Counted from the first letter of the stretch, positions 27,170 to 36,100 are shown. The stretch is DNA of 44,223 nt from an uncultured Lachnospiraceae bacterium (GCA_949840465.1 CATKXE010000021.1:1-44223); one strand, 5' to 3'. The notes: generated from the letters alone by a model not told the origin. Made by a program: numbers and translations.

Positions 27170-28452
27170 CAGTCGTATTTTTGATCTTTGTGGTGTGTCT
27201 GGTTATCGCCATTCCGGTGTCCATCTCTCTGGGAATCGTTTCCGTGCTGCCGGGCGCATTTGACGCGTCCTTTACCGCAAGCGCCACCTACGTGATCCGC
27301 TCCATGCTGGGCGGGCTGGACAGCTTTCCATTGTTGGCTGTGCCCATGTTCGTATTATCCGGTATCATCATGGCAAAAGGCGGGATCTCCAAAAAACTGT
27401 TCGATGTGTTCGCGTTTTTTATGGGAAAACGGACAGCGGGGATGCCCTGCGCGGTGATTGTCACATGTCTTTTTTACGGGGCCATCTCCGGATCGGCGCC
27501 GGCAACGGTAGCGGCGGTGGGGAGCATGACCATCCCCATCCTTTTAGAACTGGGCTATGACAAAAAGTTTGCCACAGCGGTGGTCGCAGTGGCAGGGGGG
27601 CTGGGAGTGATTATCCCGCCCAGCATCCCCTTCATCATGTACGGGATGGCTTCCGGCGCATCAGTCAGCGACCTGTTTCTGGCAGGGATCATCCCGGGGC
27701 TGTTGATCGGGGCGCTTTTGATGGTCTATGCGGTTTACTACTGCAGGAAACACGGCGAAGATAAGGAAAAGATCAATCAGGTGGTAGGGGCGCTCCACGA
27801 GAAAGGGATTTTACAGGTATTGAAGGAAAGCTTTTTTGCACTGCTGAGCCCGGTCATCATCCTTGGCTGTATTTATTCCGGAGTGGCGTCGCCCACAGAG
27901 GCAGCGGTCATTTCCGTATTCTATGCGCTGGCCGTGAGCATGGCTGTCTACAAAAGCATTCAGGTAAAAGACATCTGGAAGATCATGGTGGAGGCAATCA
28001 GGACGTTTGCGCCGATCCTGTTTATATTGGCTTCGTCGGTTGCGTTTTCCCGGGTGCTGACCCTGATGCAGGTGCCTCAGACAATCAGTGCGTGGATTCT
28101 GTCGCATTTCACCAACCCGGTCGTTTTGCTGCTGGCGCTCAATGGATTCTTGCTGCTGGTGGGCATGGTGATGGATACGACGCCTGCGATCCTGATCCTG
28201 ACGCCGATCCTGCTGCCTATTGTGACGCAGATCGGGATGGATCCGGTGCAGTTTGGGATTATCATGGTGGTGAATCTGGCTATTGGGTTCGTGACGCCGC
28301 CGATTGGAGTGAACCTGTTTGTGGCAAGCTCACTGGTGGATCTTCCGGTAATGGAGATTGCAAACAAGGCAATGCCTATGATTGTGTATTTTTTGGCGGC
28401 ATTGCTGCTGATTACGTTTGTACCGGGGATCAGCCTCATGTTGATCCGGTAA
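27160..28452 (+). CDS. TRAP transporter large permease, DctM family
   Basis: A 430-residue membrane protein with about 12 segments, forming the transport channel of the TRAP system. Conserved stretches include GLDSFPLLAVPMFVLSG, ISGSAPATVAAVGSMTIP, GVIIPPSIPFIMYG and VTPPIGVNLFVASS. The ATG at 27160 overlaps the small permease gene by 10 bases and has GGGAGGAG immediately upstream; the longer open frame back to 27019 runs inside that gene and is not used. Confidence 0.94.
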   Translation: MSVAVVFLIFVVCLVIAIPVSISLGIVSVLPGAFDASFTASATYVIRSMLGGLDSFPLLAVPMFVLSGIIMAKGGISKKLFDVFAFFMGKRTAGMPCAVIVTCLFYGAISGSAPATVAAVGSMTIPILLELGYDKKFATAVVAVAGGLGVIIPPSIPFIMYGMASGASVSDLFLAGIIPGLLIGALLMVYAVYYCRKHGEDKEKINQVVGALHEKGILQVLKESFFALLSPVIILGCIYSGVASPTEAAVISVFYALAVSMAVYKSIQVKDIWKIMVEAIRTFAPILFILASSVAFSRVLTLMQVPQTISAWILSHFTNPVVLLLALNGFLLLVGMVMDTTPAILILTPILLPIVTQIGMDPVQFGIIMVVNLAIGFVTPPIGVNLFVASSLVDLPVMEIANKAMPMIVYFLAALLLITFVPGISLMLIR

Positions 28453-28479
28453 AGGAATGGAAAGAGGGGTAGGGACAGT

Positions 28480-29544
28480 ATGAAAATAAAAGATGCCGCA
28501 GGCAGAAGTTTTGAGATGTTTCCTATATGGAAAAACGGAGGGCTAAAGGCTGCTTATGTTGTGTGCGCATGTCTCGCGCTGTCCGGCCTGACAGGGTGTA
28601 CGGCACACAGAGAGGCCGCAGGGCAGCGGTACGCATGGCCTCTGGCTACGGCCAGCCCGGAGGATACGGTGACCCAGATCTATGGGGAGAAATTTGCGGA
28701 AGAAGTATTCAGGCTCAGCGGCGGCAGGATGAAGATCCAGGTGTATCCAAACAGCGTGCTTGGGGGAGACAGGGAACTTTTGGAAAGCTGCTATGATGGG
28801 GATATCCCTTTTGTCGTACAGAACACGGCTTTGCAGGTCAACTTTATCCCGGATACAGCGGTATTCGACACGCCCTGTGTTTTTGATAATCTGAAAGATG
28901 TGAGGGCGGTGGTAGACGATCACGCATTTCTGGAGCTGATGCGGCAGAAATACAGAGAAGCAGGGTATGAGCTGCTGGGATATTCCGATCAGGGCTTTCG
29001 GGTGATGTCCACGAATAAAAAGATAGAGTCTCTGGCTGATTTCGAGGGGCAGAAAATCCGGACCATGGAGAACAGCTTCCATATGGATTTCTGGAAGCTT
29101 CTGGATGCCAACCCGACACCCATGAGCTTCAGCGAGGTCTATATTGGGCTTCAGCAAAATACAATCGACGCCCAGGAAAACCCTTATGAGGTGATCGTAT
29201 CGAACCGGCTCTATGAGCAGCAGGATTATGTGGTGGAGACCAACCACCTTCCCCATCTGTTGTCCCTGATTGTGAGCGAAGAATTTTTCCGGGGGCTGTC
29301 CGGGGAGGAGCAGAAGATTTTGGAGGAAGCCGGCGAGATTGCAAAGGAATATTCCCGGAACGCCTCGGATGAACGGATTTCCCAGAGAGTGGAGACGATG
29401 GAAGAGAGCGGGACGCAGATCATCTCATTGCCGGATGAGCTGTATCGGCAGCTGGTACAACGTTCACAGCCGGTGTACGAAGAGATCCGGGAAAGTGTCT
29501 CTAAGGAGGTTGCTGAGAAATATTTCAGAGGTGTGGATCGATAG
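28480..29544 (+). CDS. TRAP substrate-binding lipoprotein, DctP family
   Basis: A 354-residue solute receptor. A basic N-terminus and hydrophobic stretch end in the lipobox LTGC near residues 36-39, so it is lipid-anchored outside the membrane. The n-region is unusually long (about 24 residues). Family marks include GGDRELLESC, ADFEGQKIRTM with the carboxylate-binding Arg, and GLQQNTIDAQENP. In this operon the ligand is probably quinate, shikimate or a related hydroxy acid (inference). It is the last gene; hairpins and a terminator follow. Confidence 0.92.
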   Translation: MKIKDAAGRSFEMFPIWKNGGLKAAYVVCACLALSGLTGCTAHREAAGQRYAWPLATASPEDTVTQIYGEKFAEEVFRLSGGRMKIQVYPNSVLGGDRELLESCYDGDIPFVVQNTALQVNFIPDTAVFDTPCVFDNLKDVRAVVDDHAFLELMRQKYREAGYELLGYSDQGFRVMSTNKKIESLADFEGQKIRTMENSFHMDFWKLLDANPTPMSFSEVYIGLQQNTIDAQENPYEVIVSNRLYEQQDYVVETNHLPHLLSLIVSEEFFRGLSGEEQKILEEAGEIAKEYSRNASDERISQRVETMEESGTQIISLPDELYRQLVQRSQPVYEEIRESVSKEVAEKYFRGVDR

Positions 29545-29608
29545 GAAAGTACGCAGCGAGCCAGGCGGATCTGTGGACATGTCCGCCTGGCGACTGCCGC
29601 GTAAGCCA

Positions 29609-29640
29609 AATACCTTACAGCTTGCTGTGGGGTATTTTTC
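29609..29640 (+). terminator. Terminator of the TRAP operon
   Basis: AATACC-TT-ACAG pairs with CTGT-GG-GGTATT across a CTTG loop, followed by TTT. It lies 64 bases past the binding-protein stop, with a second strong hairpin between. Confidence 0.75.
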
Positions 29641-29698
29641 ATTAATGCGGCGTTGAAAAAATACCTGAAAATCAGGTATGATTATACTCAAAATTACC

Positions 29699-29732
29699 GA
29701 TTAAGGACAAAAACCGACGGATTAAGGACAAA
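29699..29732 (+). promoter_or_regulatory. Tandem LytTR-type operator
   Basis: GATTAAGGACAAA occurs at 29699-29711 and again, identical, at 29720-29732. The period is 21 bp, two helical turns, so both copies face the same side of DNA. LytTR regulators such as AgrA bind paired direct repeats with this spacing just upstream of a promoter. The second copy ends 3 bases before the -35 element. The LytTR regulator encoded at 30648 is the obvious candidate binder. Confidence 0.75.
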
Positions 29733-29735
29733 GCA

Positions 29736-29763
29736 TTTACCATTCCCCAAAATGTGTTATAGT
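29736..29763 (+). promoter_or_regulatory. Promoter of the lanthipeptide-type operon
   Basis: TTTACC (29736-29741) and TATAGT (29758-29763) have a 16-base spacer directly downstream of the tandem repeats. The weak -35 fits activation by a bound regulator. Confidence 0.6.
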
Positions 29764-30056
29764 AATAACATCCGGCAGTTACTTATGGTATCGAGTAACG
29801 TATTGTTCAAAAATGACTTTACGTTCCTCCTTGTGTGGCGCAGTAACTTGTGACTCCTTTAATCATATGCGTAAGGATGTTTTAGGACATGCCGGATTTG
29901 CAGGATAAAGAGCATGAGCGCTTCCGCCTTCGACGGCGCATTTGCGGAAAGCCTTTGGAATCCGGGAAAGATGCAGGGGTTTTCTGAGGATGTCCGGCTC
30001 AGGGGACACACGCAAAGGATTTTTAAGGGAGCGCTCGGCATAGAAAGGGGGTATGA

Positions 30057-30641
30057 ATGGAAAAAGAAAAACTGATCGTAGAAAGTGTCAAGCTTGCGCT
30101 GGCTAACCTCCAGCTAAACGGCGTGTCTCCCAAAGAGGTACTCATATCCAGTATCCGGTATTTGATGGAATGCTGTTCTCTGGAGAACTCAAAAGAAGGG
30201 CGTCACACGGAGGAAACCTGTAAGAAAAGGGCGGCCATGTTCAATAAGGCGATTCTGTTTATAGAGGTTTATATTGAACTGGGATTTTCATATGAAAGCC
30301 ATGCACAACTGTTTGAGCAGGTATTCAGAGAGTCAGGGCTGACGGATGATGAAGTGCTTTTTTTTAAGCGTCGTTTTGCACAAAAGCTGAAATTGAACAA
30401 GTCAAAGATCGGCTCCGTGCTTGGCAGATGGAATCCACGATATCATTCCAATACAAAAAAAGAAGTCGTTGAAGATATTCTGGAAAAGATCAGAAAAAAA
30501 GAGCCGGGAGAATATTTTTACTATTCCAGGCGAAAAAATTCAAAACAGGAGGATGTCTATCAGTTAGTGATAGGATCGGAGGGCAGTTATTTCTGCCATG
30601 TGAATGAACAGAGATATTATGAGTTTGAGAACATGGGGTGA
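30057..30641 (+). CDS. Unrecognised 194-residue protein at the head of the operon
   Basis: I do not recognise this family. It is soluble-looking, with no signal peptide or membrane helix. The first ~100 residues are mostly helical with two Cys at positions about 39-40; the middle (KRRFAQKLKLNKSKIGS) is very basic; the C-terminus looks like a small mixed fold with many Tyr and charged residues. AAAGGGGG precedes the ATG by about 6 bases. Only 6 bases separate it from the LytTR regulator gene, so it belongs to the same transcript and may be a regulatory or nucleic-acid-binding accessory. Function unknown. Confidence 0.75.
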   Translation: MEKEKLIVESVKLALANLQLNGVSPKEVLISSIRYLMECCSLENSKEGRHTEETCKKRAAMFNKAILFIEVYIELGFSYESHAQLFEQVFRESGLTDDEVLFFKRRFAQKLKLNKSKIGSVLGRWNPRYHSNTKKEVVEDILEKIRKKEPGEYFYYSRRKNSKQEDVYQLVIGSEGSYFCHVNEQRYYEFENMG

Positions 30642-30647
30642 TCAAAG

Positions 30648-31373
30648 ATGCAGAAATACAGGGCGGCAGTTGTGGATGACAGCCAGGAGTACAGGAAAAA
30701 GGTTACGGAGGTCTTGCAGTCCGTTGCCGAAAGATGCGACAGGGTAATGGAATGCATCGAGTTTTCCAGAGCGGAGACATTGGTATATCATTTGCAGGCA
30801 GGCACGTATTTCGATATTTATGTTCTGGATATTGAGATGCCGGGGATGGACGGGATGGAACTGGCACATGGGATCAGAGAGAAATATCCGGAGGTGTGTA
30901 TTATTTTTGTGACCTCATATTCCAGATTCGCACTGGAAAGCTATGAAATCGACGCATACCAGTATATTTTAAAAGATAAGCTGGCGCTGAGGCTTCCTAA
31001 GGCCATGGAAAAGTATTTCCGGAGGACAGATATGGAGACAGAAGAGGCATTCTATACAATCTCCACAAGCAGCAGGCTGGAAAGGTTCCGGTGCAAAGAC
31101 ATCCTCTGGATTTATAAAAGCGAAAAAAATGCTGTGTTCGTGACAAAAGAGAAGATATACAAACAAAGGATATCATTAAGCGATATCTATAAAATGCTGC
31201 CGGAGGGAGATTTTGTTTTTATAGAGCGGGGGATCATTGTAAATATTCCATATGTCAATGGAGTGGATGGGAATGAAATTACCCTTTCGGGCGGAGAGAT
31301 ACTGAATGCCAGCAGGTCTTATCTGAAGAAAGTCAGGGAGGAGATCACGAGATATTGGAGCAGGCAGATCTAA
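30648..31373 (+). CDS. LytTR-family response regulator, AgrA-like
   Basis: A 241-residue regulator. The receiver domain (about 1-120) has Asp10/Asp11, phospho-acceptor Asp61 in YVLDIEMPGMDG, and Lys109 in YILKDK. The C-terminal LytTR DNA-binding domain (about 135-240) contains FRCKDILWIYKSEKNAVFV, FVFIERGIIVNIPYV and the closing NASRSYLKKVRE. GGGGTGATC forms the ribosome site inside the end of the upstream gene. Such regulators normally pair with GHKL kinases sensing peptides, as the next gene provides. Likely target: the 21-bp-spaced repeats at 29699-29732, upstream of its own operon. Confidence 0.94.
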   Translation: MQKYRAAVVDDSQEYRKKVTEVLQSVAERCDRVMECIEFSRAETLVYHLQAGTYFDIYVLDIEMPGMDGMELAHGIREKYPEVCIIFVTSYSRFALESYEIDAYQYILKDKLALRLPKAMEKYFRRTDMETEEAFYTISTSSRLERFRCKDILWIYKSEKNAVFVTKEKIYKQRISLSDIYKMLPEGDFVFIERGIIVNIPYVNGVDGNEITLSGGEILNASRSYLKKVREEITRYWSRQI

Positions 31374-31429
31374 GTGCAAGGGAATCTTAAAGGTTTGATA
31401 TAGTGGCACAGAATCTTGGAGCTGGGATT

Positions 31430-32761
31430 ATGACAAAAACAATCATGTTGATCGGAATCGAGGCATTGAACCTGTTTCTTTGTATCTATCTGGCTTATGA
31501 GCTGCCGGGGGAAGAGAAGGAAGAAATCACTTCAGGGCAAAAGGCGGTATTTCTGCTAACAGGCGTATGCGCCGCCATATTTAACGCCGCGAACCTTTTA
31601 TTCCTTTACTATAATAATTTTGTTTGGATTCTGACGGATTTATTTTTAATGCTGTTGTTTCGGCTCGTGAAAAGCAAACATCATGTTATGAGAGGCGGCA
31701 CTGCAGTACTGGTAAAGCATCTGACCATATATATGGATTACGCGACTGGTTTTTTGTTTGTCGGAAGTAAAATCGCGGATTACACGATGGAAACAGTCCT
31801 GTATGTTAAAAGGCTGGAGATTACGATCGCTTTTCTGGCAGAAAGGATTCTGTTATTTATTGCAGCCGCAGTCCTGGCCGGTAAAATACAAGAAAGCTTT
31901 TCTGACCTGCGGCAGACCAGAAGGGTGCTGCTGATCGTAGATATTGTCAGCTATATGGGAGTGATCCTGATCCAACAGCTGTTCTTGAGGGAGATTCATC
32001 AAGTATATGTGAACAGCTTTTATGTGACGCTGGCGTTGGGGAGCATTCTGTGCGTTGTCTTTTTCATATATGATTCGGCCGTTGGACGCAGGGAGAGGGA
32101 GCGGCTGATCGACATCACGAACCAGATGCTTGAGGAGAACTACCGGAAGCTGTACGGCGAACAGAGAAGGCTTGAACATACAGCCCATGATTTTAAAAAC
32201 CATATCAGGCTGCTGACAGGATATCTGGAGGAAGAAAGATACGAAGAGGCTATGGAGTATGGGAGGAAACTGGCCAGCCCGCTTGACGTTATCATTCAGA
32301 GAAGCTGGTCAGACAATAAGATCCTGGATACGATCCTGAATACAAAACTGGCGGAGGCTGAGCAGAAGAAAATACAGGTACATATGGAAATTGACAATAT
32401 GGAAGGGCTCCCGTTAACGGATTATGATCTATGCGTTGTATTGTCAAACCTTTTCGATAATGCGATTGAGGCATGTGAATATGTAGAGGAAGGGAAAAAA
32501 GAAATTATCATCTGCATAAAATCAGTCGGAGCGATGTTTATCATAAAGTTTGTAAACAGCATGGAAAGAAAGCCTGTCAAAAAGAACCATAGATACCACA
32601 CGATCAAACGAGATAAGGATGCCCATGGGATCGGCCTGGAGAGCGTGGAGGCATCCATTGAAAAATATCAGGGGACGCTGTTGCTGGAACATACGGAGAA
32701 GCAGTTTTTCGCAGTGGTTTCCGTTCTGGAGCAGCATGGTGCAAAAACAGGGAAAAAGTAA
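31430..32761 (+). CDS. GHKL sensor histidine kinase, AgrC-like
   Basis: A 443-residue kinase. The N-terminal ~215 residues hold about six membrane helices with short loops, the peptide-receptor layout of AgrC-type kinases. His253 in HTAHDFKNH is the phospho-acceptor, followed by N-box NLFDNAIEACE and G-box HGIGLESVEASIEKYQG. The ATG at 31430 has GGAG 8 bases upstream; an in-frame GTG at 31403 with AAAGG is a possible alternative giving nine more residues. It lies 53 bases before the 50-residue peptide gene, which encodes a candidate precursor of the ligand or of a co-regulated product. Confidence 0.9.
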   Translation: MTKTIMLIGIEALNLFLCIYLAYELPGEEKEEITSGQKAVFLLTGVCAAIFNAANLLFLYYNNFVWILTDLFLMLLFRLVKSKHHVMRGGTAVLVKHLTIYMDYATGFLFVGSKIADYTMETVLYVKRLEITIAFLAERILLFIAAAVLAGKIQESFSDLRQTRRVLLIVDIVSYMGVILIQQLFLREIHQVYVNSFYVTLALGSILCVVFFIYDSAVGRRERERLIDITNQMLEENYRKLYGEQRRLEHTAHDFKNHIRLLTGYLEEERYEEAMEYGRKLASPLDVIIQRSWSDNKILDTILNTKLAEAEQKKIQVHMEIDNMEGLPLTDYDLCVVLSNLFDNAIEACEYVEEGKKEIIICIKSVGAMFIIKFVNSMERKPVKKNHRYHTIKRDKDAHGIGLESVEASIEKYQGTLLLEHTEKQFFAVVSVLEQHGAKTGKK

Positions 32762-32814
32762 CGGCTGTGAAAAAGGATGAATAGATATGACATTGAGAAA
32801 GAGAGGAAAAAAAC

Positions 32815-32967
32815 ATGCAGAAGATTCAGGAAAAGACAGAATATATCGGAGATTTGAGAGCAGAATTTCAGGAGATTGACAGCCTGTATGAGCATGAGAG
32901 GGCAGATGCGGACATTTTATCATTGAGCGTACAGTGTTTTGCAATCCTTTCGCTGATCTGCTGTTGA
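32815..32967 (+). CDS. lanA: Putative class II lanthipeptide precursor (50 residues)
   Basis: A small gene between the kinase and lanM. GAGAGG lies about 9 bases before the ATG. The first ~33 residues are charged and acidic, like a leader (Asp/Glu at many positions), and contain no Cys. The C-terminus SLSVQCFAILSLICC carries three Ser (36, 38, 46) and three Cys (41, 49, 50), enough for up to three lanthionine rings. Ending in CC recalls lacticin 481-type peptides. There is no GG or GA cleavage site, matching the absence of a LanT-type protease. The core is very short, hydrophobic and lacks Thr. Position directly before lanM and composition make a precursor likely; the product is undescribed as far as I know. 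Confidence 0.72.
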   Translation: MQKIQEKTEYIGDLRAEFQEIDSLYEHERADADILSLSVQCFAILSLICC

Positions 32968-32969
32968 GC

Positions 32970-33018
32970 CAGCCTGCCCCGGATCATCGCCGGTTGCAGT
33001 TCACGGCTCCGGGGGCTG
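32970..33018 (+). promoter_or_regulatory. Strong stem-loop just after the precursor gene
   Basis: CAGC with GCTG, CCCCGGA (32977-32983) with TCCGGGG (33008-33014), and inner GCCG with CGGC stack into one structure starting 3 bases after the stop. It lacks an immediate T-run. In lantibiotic operons such hairpins stabilise the precursor mRNA or attenuate read-through into the modification gene; that role here is inference. Confidence 0.6.
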
Positions 33019-33051
33019 TAACGATTGCGTTTTAAAGCCATAAAAAAATTG

Positions 33052-33120
33052 AAATGCCATCAACAGGATTTTCATTTACAGCAGATCATGGCTGTGAGGG
33101 AAGTTGTGTGGATGGCATTT
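33052..33120 (+). repeat. Inverted repeat between precursor gene and lanM
   Basis: AAATGCCATC (33052-33061) and GATGGCATTT (33111-33120) are perfect 10-bp inverted repeats enclosing 49 bases, with a second inner hairpin ACAGC/GCTGT (33078-33095). It precedes the lanM ribosome site by about 20 bases and may modulate its translation. Confidence 0.65.
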
Positions 33121-33158
33121 TCCGAAAAATAATACATTTTGAGGGGAAGTACAGATGA
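33054..33158 (+). CDS. Doubtful 34-residue ORF overlapping the lanM start
   Basis: The frame begins MPSTGFSFTADHGCEGSC and ends at a TGA that overlaps the lanM ATG as ATGA, a layout for coupled translation. It has two Ser and two Thr before a CxxxC pair, with one further Ser inside it, which would suit a lanthipeptide core, but it has no acidic leader and no good ribosome site (only an A-rich stretch upstream). It lies inside the inverted repeat, which could alone explain the sequence. A coding role is uncertain. Confidence 0.25.
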   Translation: MPSTGFSFTADHGCEGSCVDGIFRKIIHFEGKYR

Positions 33159-36100
33159 CAGACCAGAAAGGCTCCTATCTAAAAGAACGGAAGTATCTTA
33201 CGGACAGATATGGGAAGAACGGCGGGAAACCAACCGGGAAATATCAATACTGGGAACAGATATTGGGGAAAGAGAATGTGGCGCGGTTAGCCTCAGAGAA
33301 CGAAAGCATCCGGTTTCATTTGGAAGGGATTCCTTATGTCCTGGGCGTCCAGGACAGAGTGTGGATGAAAGGACAGTCCAGGGATACAGGCAGCAAGGCT
33401 TCGTCCCCTTCAGACTTTCTGAATAGAGAGAAACCGGTATTCGCACCCTATTATGAGAATTTTCTGCAGGAGGGGCTTGCTCAATTCCAGAGGAAAAAGG
33501 GAAAGGGCGCCATTCCGCTTTCTGCCGGAGTTGAGCAGGATTTTCTGCGGTATGTTCTGGATATCCTGCAGAAAATCTCTGTCCGTACCCTGATTCTGGA
33601 AATGCGCCGGTTAAAGGCAGAGGGCAGGCTTGCCGGCAGTGGTGAAAAGGAAGAATATGAGGATTTTCTGAGCCGGTATCTGGGCAGCGCTTCCTACCTG
33701 CGTGAGGTTTATGATCGCTACCCGGTATTGCTGCGGATGATGAAGGAACAGTTAGGCCAGAGCGTGGATTATTTCTGCGAGATTATAGGACATCTGGAAA
33801 CGGATCGCCGGGAAATCGAAACCCGGATACTGGGAGGAAATCCGGTGTCAGAGCTTAGCAGTATCCGCCTTATGCATGGGGACGTACACAACCACGGCAG
33901 GAGCGTGGCCAGCGTATATGTGAATGGGGCGACAGAAGTCATCTACAAGCCCCATTCCCTTGCGCATGAGCTTTTATTCCAGAATCTTCAAAAAAGGATA
34001 GGCGAAGGGATTTCCCTGTGGGATCGCAGCATGAGTCCGAAGATTGTCAGCCGTCCGGAATATGGATGGGAGGAAAAAATCTGTGCTCAGGAATGCACGG
34101 ACCAGCCGGAGATCCAAAGGTTTTATGAAAGGGCGGGGATGCAGCTCTTTCTCGCGTATCTACTTGGAACCGGCGATCTTCATTATGAAAATATGATTGC
34201 AAGAGGGGAATATCCTGTCCTGATTGATTTGGAAACATTGATCCGTCTGCGGGCAAAAGGCGTGCCACGGGATGCATTTTCAGATTCTGTGCTGGGAAGC
34301 GGGATCCTGCCGGTATATTTGCCGGATGACCAAAGAACAGGAACCGATGTCGGGGCGCTTAGAGGGGAAGGCAAAAAGAAAAGCAGGATGCTGGTTCCGG
34401 TAATCCTCGACGCTTATACTTCAAAGATGAGGATTGAATACCGTCATGGGGTCATGGGGCATGCGCAGAACAGGGTAAGATGCCAGGGGCAGCCCGTGGA
34501 AGCTGAGAATTATACGAAGGAACTGGTGAGCGGATTTAAAAAGGCTTACCAATTCGTAAAAGACAGTCCCGAAATGCAGAACTATATTTTGGGACAGGCA
34601 GAAAACTGCCAAAGCCGCCAGTTGCTCTCAGACACTATGAAATATGCGGCTCTGCTGAACAGTTCCTTCCACCCTGACCTGCTGGGAGACGGAGGGGATC
34701 GGGATCTGTTTGTCCATTCGGTGGGACTGATCGGAAAATCACGGGAACAGCAGATTGTGGAATGTGAGGCCCAGGCAATGCTGCGAGGGGATATCCCTTC
34801 GTTTTACAACAAAGGGAAGCATCTTATGTGCGGAGGTGAAATTTGTATTTCAGATTATTTTGCAGATACGCCAAAGCAGGCAGTCCAAAAACGGCTGGCG
34901 CGTCTGGGCAGAAGGGATGAAGGATTTCAGGAAAAGCTGATTGGGTTGTCGCTTACGATTGCGGGAAAGCAGGGGAAAAACAGAGTGGATTCCGGTTGGG
35001 AAAGGACGGATTATCAGAGATGTGCCATAGGCAGGAAGGGATTGAATGCGGCGCTTTTTTCTGCCTGTGAAAAGACCGCGCAGCTCATTCTGGAAAATGT
35101 TTACGAGGATGAGGATGGAAACCTGCAGATTTTGAGTATCGACCTGGCGGGACAGTCCAGAAGCAAGATCCGAAATGTGGGACGTTATTTTTACGAAGGG
35201 ATCTCAGGGATTGCCTTATTTCTGTATGCCCTTGAAAAACAACGAACAGACATGTACGATACAAAGCAGGAGCATGGGAAGAGGGACCGGTTTGGACAGA
35301 AGGTACTGAGACGGCTGCTGGGACAGTTAAAGGAGTATACGGAAAACCTGGTAATATCAGAAGAGGCGGCCGCAAAAAGGACGGGGCTGTTCGACGGGGA
35401 ATTTTCCATTGTATTTACGTATCTTTTGCTGTATGAGATCGGCAGGGAGGAGGAATATCTGGAGCTTGCCAGGCTCCATACCGGGAAGATCTTGCCGCTG
35501 CTTTTGAAGGATGGCAGTTTTGATTTGCTTGGGGGCAATGCAGGAGGCGTGCTCGGATTATTAAAGCTGTATGATATTACAGGAGAGGGAGTCTATCTGG
35601 CAGCGGCACAAAAAGCAGGGGATCTTCTTTACAGCCGGGCAGAAAGAATGGAGCATGGTATTGGATGGCGCGGCGCAGAGGCAGGAAAGACGCCCCTGTG
35701 CGGTATGGCTCATGGGAATGCCGGGATACTTGCCGCCTTTGCCAGATTGTATCAGAAGACCGGTGAAAGGAAGTTTTGTGATGCATGCATTCAGTGTCTG
35801 GACTATGAGGACAGCATGTATGAGGAACAGTTCCACGACTGGAAAGACTTAAGGGAGGAAGCGGCAAGCCATGGACAGAAGGGCAGCCAGGAAATGGCAT
35901 GGTGCCATGGCGCGGGCGGGATCGCATTATCAAGGGGACTGGCCATCGAAGCATTGTTCGAAAAAACAGCGGCAGAAGCCGGAACCGGGATCAAAGAGGC
36001 GACGCGTCTGCAAAAGCGTCTGGAGCGGGATATAGAACGTTCGGTTCCCGGGCTTGCAAAACATTTTCTGCGGGAGGGGATGTGCATCTGCCACGGGACG

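Larger units (their letters stand above)
29545..30056 (+). promoter_or_regulatory. 512-base regulatory region before the lanthipeptide-type operon
   Basis: Reading rightwards, this holds a perfect 10-bp GC-rich hairpin (GCCAGGCGGA 29560-29569 with TCCGCCTGGC 29582-29591), a terminator (29609-29640), a perfect palindrome ATACCTGA-AAA-TCAGGTAT (29661-29679), the LytTR-type direct repeats and promoter (listed separately), then a leader of about 287 bases. The leader has AGTAAC/GTTACT elements around 29761-29850, including GTTACT-N10-AGTAAC, and two doubtful small frames: 29785-29853 (22 residues, no ribosome site) and 29914-30075 (53 residues, weak site). Confidence 0.6.

Noticed and set aside
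29785..29853. 22-residue hydrophobic peptide frame as an autoinducer precursor
   Set aside because: No ribosome site, no AgrD-like cysteine, and it overlaps AGTAAC/GTTACT elements that explain the sequence as regulatory.
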